Shown: positions 46,292-57,098 of the stretch, one piece after another
Numbering within the stretch: the first letter of the stretch is position 1
How the letters are laid out: each line of letters starts with the position of its first letter
Assembly (NCBI GenBank): GCA_014281115.1
Contig: JACONQ010000018.1
Coordinates: 930,001 to 994,000 of the forward strand
Origin: Laburnicola sp. R22_1
Lineage: Eukaryota; Ascomycota; Dothideomycetes; Pleosporales; Didymosphaeriaceae
Length of the DNA stretch: 64,000 nucleotides
Reading direction: 5' to 3'
The notes under the pieces: generated by a model
Database searches by the model: none
What the model saw: the letters and a program-made list of their open reading frames with translations, nothing else
Told to the model about the DNA's origin: nothing
Translations under genes and position numbers: made by a program

Positions 46292-47253
46292 GGCACAGGG
46301 CCCAGGTGGCAATGAAGGCGCAAGAATGGGCTTCGATGTCGAAGCTTGGGTCGTGATGAGGGTCAAGGTGCCCAGGTGGAGGGATATGTGGGGGACATGC
46401 CACCTTCGACACGTGACGCTGAAGCATCCATGGATGCATGTCAATGGAGACGCCTAGCCTTCTGCGGCACCAACAGTTATCGTGCGAGTGCAGTAGCCGG
46501 GTTACATGGTTCTCAGACGGCCAACTGCGGGGAACGGGAGGCGCGAAGAATTGGACTCTGGAGTGAGCCTCGGTGAGGTGTGGAGAAGGCGAGGAGCTGG
46601 AAAAGGCGCACCTTCCCAATACGGCCATCCGCACGGCGGCACGGTGAATGTGGCCCGCATGCTCGCGGGCCCACGCCGCACCCACGCCGCACCCACGCCG
46701 CACCCACCCACGCCGCCCCCGCGTCGACGCGTTTCGCTACGCCTGCCACCTCCCACCAGACTATTAATATAGTCAAACGACCGCTCGCACTCTTCCGAAC
46801 ATCACACTCCCACGGTGCCTCGCTCATCAGACTCTGCACATGTGCAGTCTTCTGTCTTACCCCCGAGGAAGGCCGCCCCGACCATCCTACATCAGCTTAG
46901 CGCCATGCGACGGTCACGATGAAATGCCTGTTCCTGTGCTTCCGGCGTGTTCCGGCGTGCTGGATGGCAATCTGCCAATCTCCAATGCCTACAGATGGTA
47001 CACGCCCAACTCATCCCAGTACACCATGCATGGTTGTGCATGTTACAAGATATAGGGAGATAAGCTGCGCTATATAAGACGCTGCGTCCATGAGCTTCTC
47101 GAACGGCCGTGTCACCCACGCGCAAAAAAATTAGGGGTACTGCTCAGCAGCTTCTTTTCGACAATCCAGCCTGCCTCTATATAATAAGAGTGATAGATAA
47201 CCGCATCGAGCGGTCCACACTGTCCACACTGAACATCCAAGCGCCAAGGCAAC
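46292..47253. promoter_or_regulatory. Divergent intergenic region between the amidohydrolase and GH47 genes
   Basis: About 960 bp lies between two divergent start codons and should hold both promoters. A TATATAAGAC run at 47071 and a TATATAATAAG run at about 47177 (roughly 75 bp upstream of the GH47 start) are TATA-like. Many GC-rich overlapping open frames occur but none has family support. Confidence 0.45.
46670..46717. repeat. Short GC-rich tandem repeat
   Basis: Three to four copies of CCCACGCCGCA followed by CCCACCCACGCCG in the intergenic region. Confidence 0.8.
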
Positions 47254-48945
47254 ATGGGTCCACTCTCAAGCACAGTGCTTCTCTGCACTGTTCTATATGG
47301 ACTCAGCTCTGCTACACCCAGCAATCTCACCCCGCGCGATGGGGGCATTTCGTACCCGAATGTGACCTACCCCGGCCAGAAGGGTCCCGACTACGATTAC
47401 ACCGGCTTCGAACCCAACCAAACCAAACGCGCCGAAGCCGTCATAGACATGTTCCGATTCGCCTGGAACGGATACTATACCATTGCCTTCCCCAACGACG
47501 ACCTCCGCCCCGTAACCAATAACTACAGCAATTCGCGTAACGGCTGGGGCGTCACTGCTGTTGATGGCCTGGACACGGCCATCATCATGGAGCAGACCGA
47601 CATTGTTAATCAAATTCTGGACTTCGTCCCGACGATTGATTTCACCAAGACTGGCAGTGGCACACGACGTGGCGCCAGTCTGAGCGTTAGTCTATTCGAA
47701 ACGACTATTCGTTATGTGGGGGGTCTGCTGAGTGCGTACGATTTGTTAAAGGGCCCGTTCGACCACCTGGACGTTGATACCGCCAAGGTCGACGCGCTGC
47801 TAAGTCAGTGTGTCTCGCTCGCGGACTCGCTCAAGTTCGCCTTCAACACGACGACTGGCATCCCGGTGAACAACATCTTCATCCACAACGATACATTCGC
47901 GCCACGATATCGCATGCAAGACGGGACGTGGTCGGCTGGCCTAGCTGAACTGGGTTCCCTCGTGATTGAATGGCAGCGTCTCTCCGATCTCAGCGGAAAT
48001 CCCGAATACGGTCATCTTGCACAGAAAGCCATGAACTACTTTCTAGAGCCTAGTTCAGAAGTCTGGCCTGGTCTTACGGGCGGGAACTTCAGCGTCGAAA
48101 CTGGTGAAATCCTCGATGCATATGGTGGCTGGACTTCCGGCAACGACTCTGCATACGAATACCTGATTAAAATGTATGTCTATGATCCGGAGAAATACGC
48201 CCTCTACGGTGATCGCTTCACTGCAGCCGCCGATTCCACGATTGCGCACCTCATCTCACATCCCTCGACACGACCTGATCTCACCATGGCCGGATCCTTC
48301 TCCAGTCAAGCTGCGCAAAACTACTCTCAAGAACTCGCCTGCTTCATTGGTGGGTCCTTTATTTTGGGAAGCACGGCACTTGATCGTCCTGACTGGCTCC
48401 AGTACGGCCTCGACTTCTCTGAATTCTGTGCCAACGGGTACCGCTACGCACCCGTCGGCATCGGCCCCACGGTCTATTCCTGGAACTTGACCAAACTCGC
48501 GTATCCGCAGTTCGCCAACCAATCTGACTTCTACAACAAAAGTGGCTGGTTCATCGACGACAACTCCCTGTTCCTCAATGGGCAGGCGCCCGAGGCTGTG
48601 GAGAGCTGGTACTATGCGTACCAAGTGACGGGGAACCAGTACTGGCGCGATGTGTCGTGGGCGTACACGCTCGCGGAAAACAAGACCGAACGCGTGGGTT
48701 CAGGGTTCTCGGGTGTGCTTAACATCTTCGATGAGGACGGCGGAGGCTGGGACAATATCATGCATAGCTTTACGCTGGCCGAGGTGCTAAAATATCAGTA
48801 TCTGATCCAAGCGCCAGAAGAGAAGAAGGGAATATGGGATGTGGAGTATGCGGAGGATGGTGTGGGGAAGGGCAGGAATGTCAATTACTTTGTGTATAAC
48901 ACTGAGGCGCATCCAGTGAGGGTGCGGGCTAAGACTCCTATATGA
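47254..48945 (+). CDS. Secreted GH47 class I alpha-1,2-mannosidase-like protein
   Basis: GH47 enzymes trim alpha-1,2-linked mannose from N-glycans in the ER/Golgi or outside the cell. Intronless, 563 aa, signal peptide about residues 1-20 (MGPLSSTVLLCTVLYGLSSA), several N-glycosylation sequons. Family blocks in order: RNGWGVTAVDGLDTAIIM, SLFETTIRYVGGLLSAYDLL, GNDSAYEYLIKMYVYDP (Asp298), CFIGGSFILG, YNTEAHPVRV at the C-terminus with the calcium-site Thr. Two normally conserved places differ: the RPE-x-x-ES block is A445-P-E-A-V-E-S, and the ESF block before AE(V/T)-KY reads M-H504-S-F, so a conserved Glu is His. No membrane anchor, so likely secreted. The substitutions could lower or change activity. 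Confidence 0.92.
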   Translation: MGPLSSTVLLCTVLYGLSSATPSNLTPRDGGISYPNVTYPGQKGPDYDYTGFEPNQTKRAEAVIDMFRFAWNGYYTIAFPNDDLRPVTNNYSNSRNGWGVTAVDGLDTAIIMEQTDIVNQILDFVPTIDFTKTGSGTRRGASLSVSLFETTIRYVGGLLSAYDLLKGPFDHLDVDTAKVDALLSQCVSLADSLKFAFNTTTGIPVNNIFIHNDTFAPRYRMQDGTWSAGLAELGSLVIEWQRLSDLSGNPEYGHLAQKAMNYFLEPSSEVWPGLTGGNFSVETGEILDAYGGWTSGNDSAYEYLIKMYVYDPEKYALYGDRFTAAADSTIAHLISHPSTRPDLTMAGSFSSQAAQNYSQELACFIGGSFILGSTALDRPDWLQYGLDFSEFCANGYRYAPVGIGPTVYSWNLTKLAYPQFANQSDFYNKSGWFIDDNSLFLNGQAPEAVESWYYAYQVTGNQYWRDVSWAYTLAENKTERVGSGFSGVLNIFDEDGGGWDNIMHSFTLAEVLKYQYLIQAPEEKKGIWDVEYAEDGVGKGRNVNYFVYNTEAHPVRVRAKTPI

Positions 48946-49330
48946 CGCAGTTGCCGGTTGTGGGCTATTTGCGGTTTGGAAGCCCGGTCGCAGATTTTCG
49001 CACAGCGGTTGTAGGGGGTGAGTAAGTCCTAGATGCGTATGGTTGGCATTGAAGGGTGAGGTTGATATGCATACACATCACATCGAATTCCTTGTGGCCA
49101 CGGCTACATGTTTCCTCATAATAGCATCATGGAAGTGGTTTTAGGTTCGGCGAAGATAGTAGCACCGCATCTGTCTTTGCTTTCGCGCTGTTGCTTTTCG
49201 TCCTTGAGAAGACCGAAACTTCATTGAAAGCTGATATAAGCGCATGGAGGCCGGCTGTTTGACCAACCACCGTGTTACGTAATTAATAATTTCTTTAATA
49301 ATATTTTTTGCTGCAATAATAATAATAATA
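48946..49330. other. 3' flank of GH47 gene and start of repeat block
   Basis: Balanced to about 49240, then a segment (GGCCGGCTGTTTGACCAACC onward, to 49330) found inverted at about 14780-14880, ending in an (AAT)n run that abuts element G. Confidence 0.6.
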
Positions 49331-51544
49331 ACATATTCTATCAGTAGCCCGGACAGATCAGTCTGCTGGACAGTTTTTCTTGGCAACTTCGAGGTCCCTT
49401 ATAACTCAATATAGAACACCACCAACGTTACTTCATAGTGACTCATAATAACCTACTATAACTTATAATATACTAAGTTACTATTTAATCTACTTTTTAC
49501 GTCGTGTAGCCTCTTTGCGCGGCTGCTGCAGCCGCGCAAAGCTAAGGAGTCTTTCTTAGTAGTACGAACTTATAATAAGACTCCCTATAATATACAATAT
49601 ATTATCTACTATACTATACGTAGGCAATATATAGTATACTTATTATGATTTGTAGTAAAGCATACTATATCTTAAATAGTACTTTATTTAATTTTTAGTT
49701 ACTAAGTGCGTACTATTACAAGATAAAGTTAACCTATTATTTTTGGCCTTATAGTAACCTATAATAAAATTACTCTAATTTACTATTAACACTATCTAAA
49801 AATAAGCTACTAAGGGTAATATCTAACTCCTTCTCTATCTCTTTATCTATCTAATAGGTCCTTGCGTTATGCCTAGGCTCTTCGTACCTTCTATAGTAGC
49901 GTTATATTAAGGGACCTGCCTTTCTCTCACTACTACCTCGCGCTCTTTTTAATAACTTTACTCTAATAGAAGGGCTTTCTACTTTTAAATCTGCTCTCTA
50001 AGTAAAGCCTAGCGTTCTACCTTTTTAAATGCGCTTTCTTTTACGCGTTTTTCGCTTTGTTAGAATCTTAATTTGCTTCTTAAGTTCCTTAATACAGGTC
50101 TCTTAAAGTACACTATAGTAGAGTATAAGTTTAGCACCTTTTATAAGCTATAAGTAGCTTAATTTAGTATTAGGTAGAGACTAAATAAAAGAGTTGCGTA
50201 TAAGCTTTAACTAGGATTTAAACTTAAGGGTATTACTTAGGGTCCTGGCTTGCTATAGTGTATCTAGTAGGGTACCCTAAGGTAGAGTGTAAATACGCAT
50301 ATTAAGGCAATTTACTACTACTAACGTATCTAAAGGAATAAGCCTAGAGGCCTTAAAGACTTTCTTATAGTTTTCTAGTGTAAACATATTAAAAAACGCA
50401 TTCTAAAAGGCTAGTAGAAAGCCCTTTTTATTAATATAAAAGACGCGTTAGCGCGCTAAGTCCTATACGCACTAGGAGTACTTTAGCTTTAGTAGCGCGA
50501 AACAGACTATATTAAGCGACTAGAGGATATAAGATAAGTGCGCTAGCATATAGAGTGTTAGGATCTTTTATTCTAGGCAATAATTCTTAAAATTCTAGGA
50601 GTAGTAGCTCTTATAGCTATCTAGAAAAAGTAACCTTTATAACCCTACTATGCGTGGCCTTATATATGCGTTAAAGTGCTTTAACTACGTAACTCTAAGC
50701 TTGCTATTAGTCTAGCTAGTCTTAGAGACTAAGAGATTCTAATTATGAGGAATACTAGTCTCCTTATACTACGCTAAGATGTAGACTCGCCCTTTATAAA
50801 TAATAAAGGGCAGGGTAGTATACCTAGTAGCGCAAATACTCTAAATTACTATAACCTACTTATAGTTGCCTAGCTAAACAAGCGTAGGTTAAGAATGTCT
50901 TTCTAAACTAGTTATAACCTTTATTAAGCTAATAACTCCTATCTAGAAGCCTATTTTATTAAAGTTATAGATATTTTTATTCTACACTCTATACTTGACT
51001 TTGGTGTCCTCCACTAGCTAAAACCACGTGTTTATAACCTCTAGGTCTTCCTATTATATTCTCTATTAGTCCTTTACTTAATTAAAAGCCATTTTAAGCT
51101 TAGATACGCGCTTTATAAAGTGCTAAGCCTAGTATTATTTTATAGGGTCTTTGTGCCGCGTAGCTAGCAGTTTATTAGCTATATCTTCTACCTTACCTAG
51201 CTAGAATGCAAATTCTTGCGAATCTAGATTAAAAATATACTATATAAGCGTCTGCTCTTTAGTTGTGGTAAGCTTTGCTATAACTAATTGTGTATCTGCT
51301 TAGGCAGTAATTCTGTTAATTTAATTGCTTAGTGTAGACTTTAGGATATTATATACTATAGCAGCGCGTTATAGGCTTAAAATTTGCTTATTCTAATAGG
51401 CATAAAGGGCAAGCTTAATTCTGCCTTCTTAATTAGATAATAACGCGTTGTATTGTTAAGACATTATAATTTATAGTAAAGTATTGTAGTCTTAGTAAAA
51501 ACTGTCCAACAGACTAATCTGTCCGGGCTACTAATAGAATATGT
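49331..51544 (-). mobile_element. Pogo-like transposon G
   Basis: TA at 49329-49330 and 51545-51546. Left end reads ACATATTCTAT, CAGTAGCCCGGACAGAT, CAGTCTGCTGGACAG: a diverged core pair at 17-bp spacing. The right end is the same in inverse. The interior is related to E, E2 and F (for example the GGCAAGCTTAATTCTGCCTT block near the right end). Minus-strand transposase destroyed by stops. Length 2214 bp. A GC-rich CGCGCGGCTGCTGCAGCCGCGC-like palindrome of GCGCGGCTGCTGC type lies near 49516-49538. Confidence 0.82.
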
Positions 51545-51546
51545 TA

Positions 51547-52064
51547 AGTATAATAGTAACTAACCTAGCTATTTTATTACTTTTTTATAGTAGATCTTTC
51601 TTTATAACTAGTAAGCTATATACTGCCTTCTAGGATCTTACTACTACCTATTTTCTCTATACTCCCCCTATTACTACTTACCCTTATCTTTATTATACTA
51701 CTACTTTTACTTTTTATTATTTTTATATACTTATAAAATCTTAACTACTACTAAAAGCTTTTTCTACTATAGTTGTGCGCGCGCTCTAGTAATATATAAG
51801 AAATACTCTCTTTTCTTTAATAATTACTTACTACTATATCTTAGTCTATTCTTTAGCCTTACTAATAATATAATAGTAAGGAGCTATTATTATTATATAA
51901 ATATTACTATATTATTGCTTAGGCCTTTATATAAAAAGATAGCCTTATACTTAAGAATCTACAGTTATATAAAAATAATATATAGCCTAAATAAATTATT
52001 AGTTATAATTTCTAAAATAATATAATTAATTTAGTTCTTTAGTAAGCCTGCCTTAACTATATCT
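51547..52064. repeat. AT-rich sequence, unassigned
   Basis: Dense stops on both strands and no recognised family; probably repeat debris. Confidence 0.4.
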
Positions 52065-52235
52065 TATAGTAGGTAGGCTAAATAGCTAATATTGCCTAGC
52101 TAGTTATTTATACTAGTTTTAAAATCTTTAGCAGCTATTTAACTATAGGTATTAGATAATTTAATCTTAGAACGCTAGAAAGCTAGCTTACTATATATAG
52201 TAAAAAGTTAAATTTAAAAGACTTAATATTATATA

Positions 52236-54293
52236 ATATACTATATGGGAATTTACACTATATAGGGATTTGCACTGTCTAAGCAAGTCTTACCTTCTTT
52301 AACTACGTTCTACTCGCTACTATATTATCTAGTTCTTTCTCTAACACTTTAGATTAATTTTTAAACTTATTAGTTCTATTGCTATTATTAGCTTCCTCTA
52401 CTAGCTGCTTTTATAGGCGACTGCGTAGTTATTTTACAACTAGTATTGCCTTAGTATCTTAAGCTACCCCTAACATCTTTAGTATACTATATACGTATTT
52501 ACCCTCTAATTAGACTCTTTTCCCTTTAGTCCTTTTCTTTTATAACTAAAGTATCTAATTCTTCTCTTCTAGCTGCTAATAAAGTAAAACTAGCTTAGCA
52601 TTCTGTGTTTCTACTATATAGGTTACTTAGTTAATATAGCGCTTTCCCTCTAATAAAAGCCCTAGTACTTCTATAAGTATAGTATTAAGTTGCATATTTA
52701 ATTTGCAAAGCTTAGTACTATCTAAAGGTAAGATTTTTAGTAGGGTAAAGTCTAGATTACCTTATTCTATTAGTGTGCGTGGCTTTAAGGCTTATTATAA
52801 GTCTAATAAGAGTAGCTACTTTAGAAACTTCCCTAGATCTAAAAGAATTAGGCTAGCTCCTCTCTATCTACCTAGGATATTATTAACTATAATAGCCTTC
52901 TTATAAGCCCTTTTAAACATCTGCACCTATTTTTAATATAAAATACGCTACTAGCTAAGTTAGAAGACCTAGTTAGTCTTAAATATATGCCCACGCTTAA
53001 ATATAAAGAATACCCTAATATTAAGTAGTTAAAGAATATATAAGTAGTGCAGTAGTATAATAAGAAAATTAATATTATTCTCTATATAGTGCGCAATAAA
53101 ATTAGCTTAAATATAGCTTTTATAGCTATCTGTGATTAAAAGTTATTAATAGGTAACTCCTTCCCTCCGCATTAATAGCTTAAATATCTTAATTAGCTAA
53201 TATAGACTAAGCGCATTTAATATCTAGCCATTCTTACTAACTCCCTAGTACTAGTTAATAGGTGCTTTAGGTGAAATCTAGTTTATATTAAAGTTCTAGC
53301 CCTTAAAAATAAGAAGTAGTAGGAGAGCTTAACTAGCAGCGTTAATGCATTTAATATTAGTTACCTACTTCTACTTTTCTCCTATAACTTTATTCTTCTA
53401 GTTATAGTTAATAGGAATAAGTATGCGCGTTATCTAGCTCTCTCTAACCCTAAAACCTAACTTATCTATATTTTATACGTCTTAAAGTTTATATAAATAC
53501 TTATTAAATAGTATAGTAATAGTATTAAACTAGTCTTTTACTATCTTAAACGTGCCTCTATTAAATTGCACGTTGTCTAGCTAGCAGGCATAGATACCTT
53601 ATATTATAGGATAGCAATTTAGGAAGTAATATATCTATTTATAGCTAATAGGCGTAGTTATTTTAGTAATAGCTTTAAATGTAAAATTATATTAAACGCA
53701 ACGCGTGCGCAGCAATTTAGCTATCTCTAGTAATAATAATAGTAAGAGAGGCATTTGTTAGGGATTCCTAAGGTGCGGCGCGCCCGGCGGAAGGTTCCGC
53801 CGAGCCCCGGAACCTTACCCGATTAGGCATTAGCGCCTCGGCTACGTGTGGGTATATAAGGCAGCTGTTAACAGTCTTTATACGCCACCTCGATATCTTA
53901 GTAAAATCAACTTCTTAATTTCAACCTTTAATACCTTAAGTAATTCCTTATAGTATTCTAGCTATAGTATAACGTGTAATCTATCTAATTAATAATTTCT
54001 TTTTTATAATTAAGAGGATTTATTAGTGTATAGCGGCCTATAAGTGTAATTATCCTCTAGCTATCCTCTAGCTTAAAGTATAATACGAAACTTTAAAGTG
54101 CGTAGTAGTAGCGTATAGTCTAAAGTAGTCTCCTTTTTTAATTGCTTAGATTGCATCTTATATCTTAGATTTATTTTAAGTCGCCTTAGAGCTTTTTCTA
54201 TAGCCTATAGTAAAAGTTATAGGGTTATAAAGTAGGTAGGTCTAACTTAGATAGCGCAAATTCCCATATAGTGCAAATCCTTATATAGTACGT
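52236..54293 (-). mobile_element. Pogo-like transposon K inserted in J
   Basis: TA at 52234-52235 and 54294-54295. The right end, read inward, is ACGTACTATATAAGG, then ATTTGCACTATATGGGA and ATTTGCGCTATCT: core pair at 17-bp spacing; the left end shows the same with ATTTACACT and ATTTGCACT. J copy 1 has the empty site with a single TA. Minus-strand remnants include a C-terminal KGKRVQLEGKYVYS-like run near 52510-52560, typical of pogo transposase tails. Length 2058 bp including a GC-rich insert at about 53756. Confidence 0.8.
53756..53935 (+). repeat. GC-rich island with LTR-like features inside K
   Basis: Starts TGTTAGGGATTCC, then a GC-rich hairpin-prone part (GGAAGGTTCCGCCGAGCCCC), a TATA-like GTATATAAGGCAGC at about 53850 and CAACTTCTTAATTTCAACC. 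TG start, TATA box and layout resemble a solo LTR of a fungal retrotransposon. The 3' edge and a target duplication were not found. Confidence 0.5.
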
Positions 54294-54650
54294 TATATTA
54301 AAAAGAAAGAATTTTTAAATATTATAGATATTATAAAAGTAAGCAGACTTATATAATATATATATAGTAAACTATAGTTGCAACTCTACGCTCTACTATA
54401 GCTCTCTAATAGTTTACTAGTTAAGAGATAATATATAACTTAGTTATACTAGATAGTAGACTATTTATTAACTACTATTAATAATACTATTATATAAAAT
54501 ATTAATAATAAAATTATTATTATTTTGTATATATTTTGTTACTACTACTATATACTAGGTACTAGGTTATAGTGCCTTCTATTTTACTCCTCTCTATGTA
54601 TAGTGCGGACTTGACCTTGGTTAGAATCTCCACACGACGAAGATCTTTAA

Positions 54651-55850
54651 TAAGCGCATGGAGTACTTCGCATGGGTTACCAGTTGACCAACTCCTCTGC
54701 CACTTTGCGACATAGCGTTTGATTCCATGCGCTAATTACCGGCGTCGTCAATGCGTTCTCGGGTTTTCTCCCTCCAACTTCTGAAACCTTGGCTTCAGTG
54801 CCAATCCTAACCTCATCGTCTTTTCGAACAATATGACGGCGTCAGTCGATACTGGACAGATTGTGTCACGATGACACGTCGACTCCCAAGCTTCGTTACC
54901 ACGTACGTCTTAACGGCCCCCCGCCCCCCGATATTTCAACAGCTGTTCTGATATACATACATGACGCCTTCTCGAACATAATACCGGTGCCGAAGGCTAT
55001 GAGCTGAGAACGAAAAGACAGTAGCCTCTCCATCATCTCCAAGGGACTCCAGGACATCTTGTATAGCCTCATCGATTGCGGTATTCAGCGTACCTAAGGT
55101 ATGTGTACTTTGTCAGTGATATCCAGAATCCCATCTAAGGTATTGAAGCTGAAAATCACAGCACCCGACTTCTACGGTACCGCAGCGACAAATCATTGCT
55201 CTTCAGGTCATGGTTATCTTGCAGCCAAAGCAAGCGATGTTATTTTTGCGAGGATCCGCATCATGAAGATCCACAAATAGTGCCAGCACGTATTTATCGT
55301 ACCACCGAGAGGCCATTCTTTTCGTTCGTTCATTGGGTCGGTCATTCGATGGGTTTGAAGCTCCGATGAGCATGAAGCATATGCGTCCGTGTGGGTGTCT
55401 AGCTACAGTAGTGAGCTCTTGCCTTTGTACCAAGATGTGACATTACGCTAATTCTGCGCGCTTCCTTCCAGAGGCTTCCTCGAATGTTCTGTTCGCGGAC
55501 ATCTGTCCGAAAAGAGCAGGCAATTTCGTAGCTAGAGGACATTGTTTGGCTTGTACAACCATTCTATGCAAGGACGCGATGGATCCTTGCATCATGAACG
55601 TGCATGTTTCTCGGGTGCAACCTAGACTCAATCTCGACGTCAAACAAGGTGTACGTGCGAATATGTCCACGAAATGGCACACAGGACTGTAAGTGCCTAA
55701 GATTGCGACGTTCACAAATTCCGATGCGAGGCTACGCCCGTGTGCCAATCAACGGAACTCGGTTTGCGTCTCGCTTCCAATGCGCGTTTTGAGAGTAGCG
55801 AACGAGAACCCGACCCAGCGCAGCCTAACCGCGCTAATAGTTTTATTTAT
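54651..55850. other. Balanced-composition island, no gene recognised
   Basis: About 1.2 kb of balanced composition between repeats. The longest minus-strand frames (55443-55748, 101 codons; 55203-55433, 76 codons) show no domain, signal peptide or convincing splice structure. It may be a relict of a gene or a former intergenic region. Confidence 0.45.
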
Positions 55851-56765
55851 TTATTTATATCTGTTTATAGGTTTTTTTTATGAATAAAGCTACATCCCGT
55901 AGCTATACTTTAGTAAAAGAAATAACTAGCTATAACCTATTTTTCTATGTACTAGCTCTATAAAATACTATATAAATACATATAACTAAGTTAATAACGT
56001 GCTTATTATGTGGCACCCTATAAGGCTATTATGAATATAAGTAGGGTTAACTTAACTATAGGTTAGAACTATTACTAAGTAGTAACTTATCTTGCCTATA
56101 TAGGTAGTAATAAGGTTAGAGTGCTTATTACCTATATAAAAAGAGCCTAATCCTACTACTATTTTGCGCACTACTATAACTAATAACTATAGTTAAATTA
56201 AATAAGATAAAGATATAACTACGCTACAAAGTAAAGTTTAATCTTAAGTATGTCTAATTTACTATAAACCCCTTCTTATATTCCTAAAACTTAATTAATA
56301 AGCTTATAATTATTACTAAAAAGAAGCTAAAGCTTAAGATAGCTAATAGCAATAAGCTTCTAGTTAAGTTACCTATACTAGATTATTATACAATGCATGC
56401 ATATAGTCTATGCTACTATTTACTAGCTTAGGTTATATACATATTAATAATATGCGTAGGAACTACTTAATAGACTAAGGCAAACCTAGAATATATTATA
56501 TAGTAGAGGAGAAACCTAATAAGGCTACTTAATACTATAGATAATAATAAGTTTCTTTAGAAGCTAAAGAAGTGTAATAAGAAAAGTGCTAAGTAGTTAA
56601 ATAATATTTAAAAGCTATTAAACTAGCTATAGGTAGTAATTACCTATAATCGCATTATTTCTAAAATTAAAAAGTTTCTTAATTATATAATTTAACTATA
56701 AAGGGCCTGCGGGTCTTAGTTAAGACCGCTATTTATAGTTAACCTAACCTTTTATAAATTATATA
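55851..56765 (+). repeat. Repeat family R, copy 1
   Basis: Begins near AAAGCTACATCCCGTAGCTA, similar to 62600 onward. Its right part (about 56330-56720) is the inverse of 63560-63965. A decayed plus-strand frame (for example SLEAKEVQQEKCQVV) suggests a former coding region that I do not recognise. Confidence 0.6.
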
Positions 56766-57098
56766 AGTTGGCTTGCTAAATGCCTTTTTTAACCTTTTTT
56801 AGTTTAAGATTAAAGTAGATTAAGATAAAAGATTATATATACTATATATAGCACCTAATTCTAATTAAAGACTAACCTTAAATATACTAACGCGATAATA
56901 GTTTAAACTTTAAACTTACTTACATCTCCTAATACCTATAAGCTTCTAGTACTAATATAAGGTTTACTTACGCTATACACAGCCTACCTAGCTTATTACT
57001 ACTACTATTATTAGTTATTTTTACTTACGCCGCTACGCAGCGTACTTGCTTAGATAAGCTAATTTAATAGTGACAATAATAGCTAGAAGGATATTATA
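56766..57098 (+). repeat. Repeat family L, 5' fragment
   Basis: Matches the first ~330 bp of L copies 1 and 2 (GTTAAAGTACG-type block to AATAGCTAGGAGGAT), and is cut by element N. Confidence 0.6.

Larger units (their letters stand above)
52065..54650 (+). repeat. Family J, copy 2, interrupted by element K
   Basis: Parts 52065-52235 and 54296-54650 align with 22880-23354 plus 25511-25590. The right end retains CTATTTTACTCCTCTCTATG, the uninterrupted form of the site where H inserted in copy 1. No coding sequence recognised. Confidence 0.65.

Noticed and set aside
46502..46900. Overlapping GC-rich frames in the intergenic region
   Set aside because: Low-complexity Arg/Pro/His sequence made by the tandem CCCACGCCGCA repeat; no family or splice support.
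49141..49386. 81-codon minus-strand frame
   Set aside because: Runs across the edge of element G and an AAT microsatellite, so it cannot be a conserved gene.
52703..52906. 67-codon plus-strand frame in element K
   Set aside because: Antisense to the decayed transposase of K; no family match.
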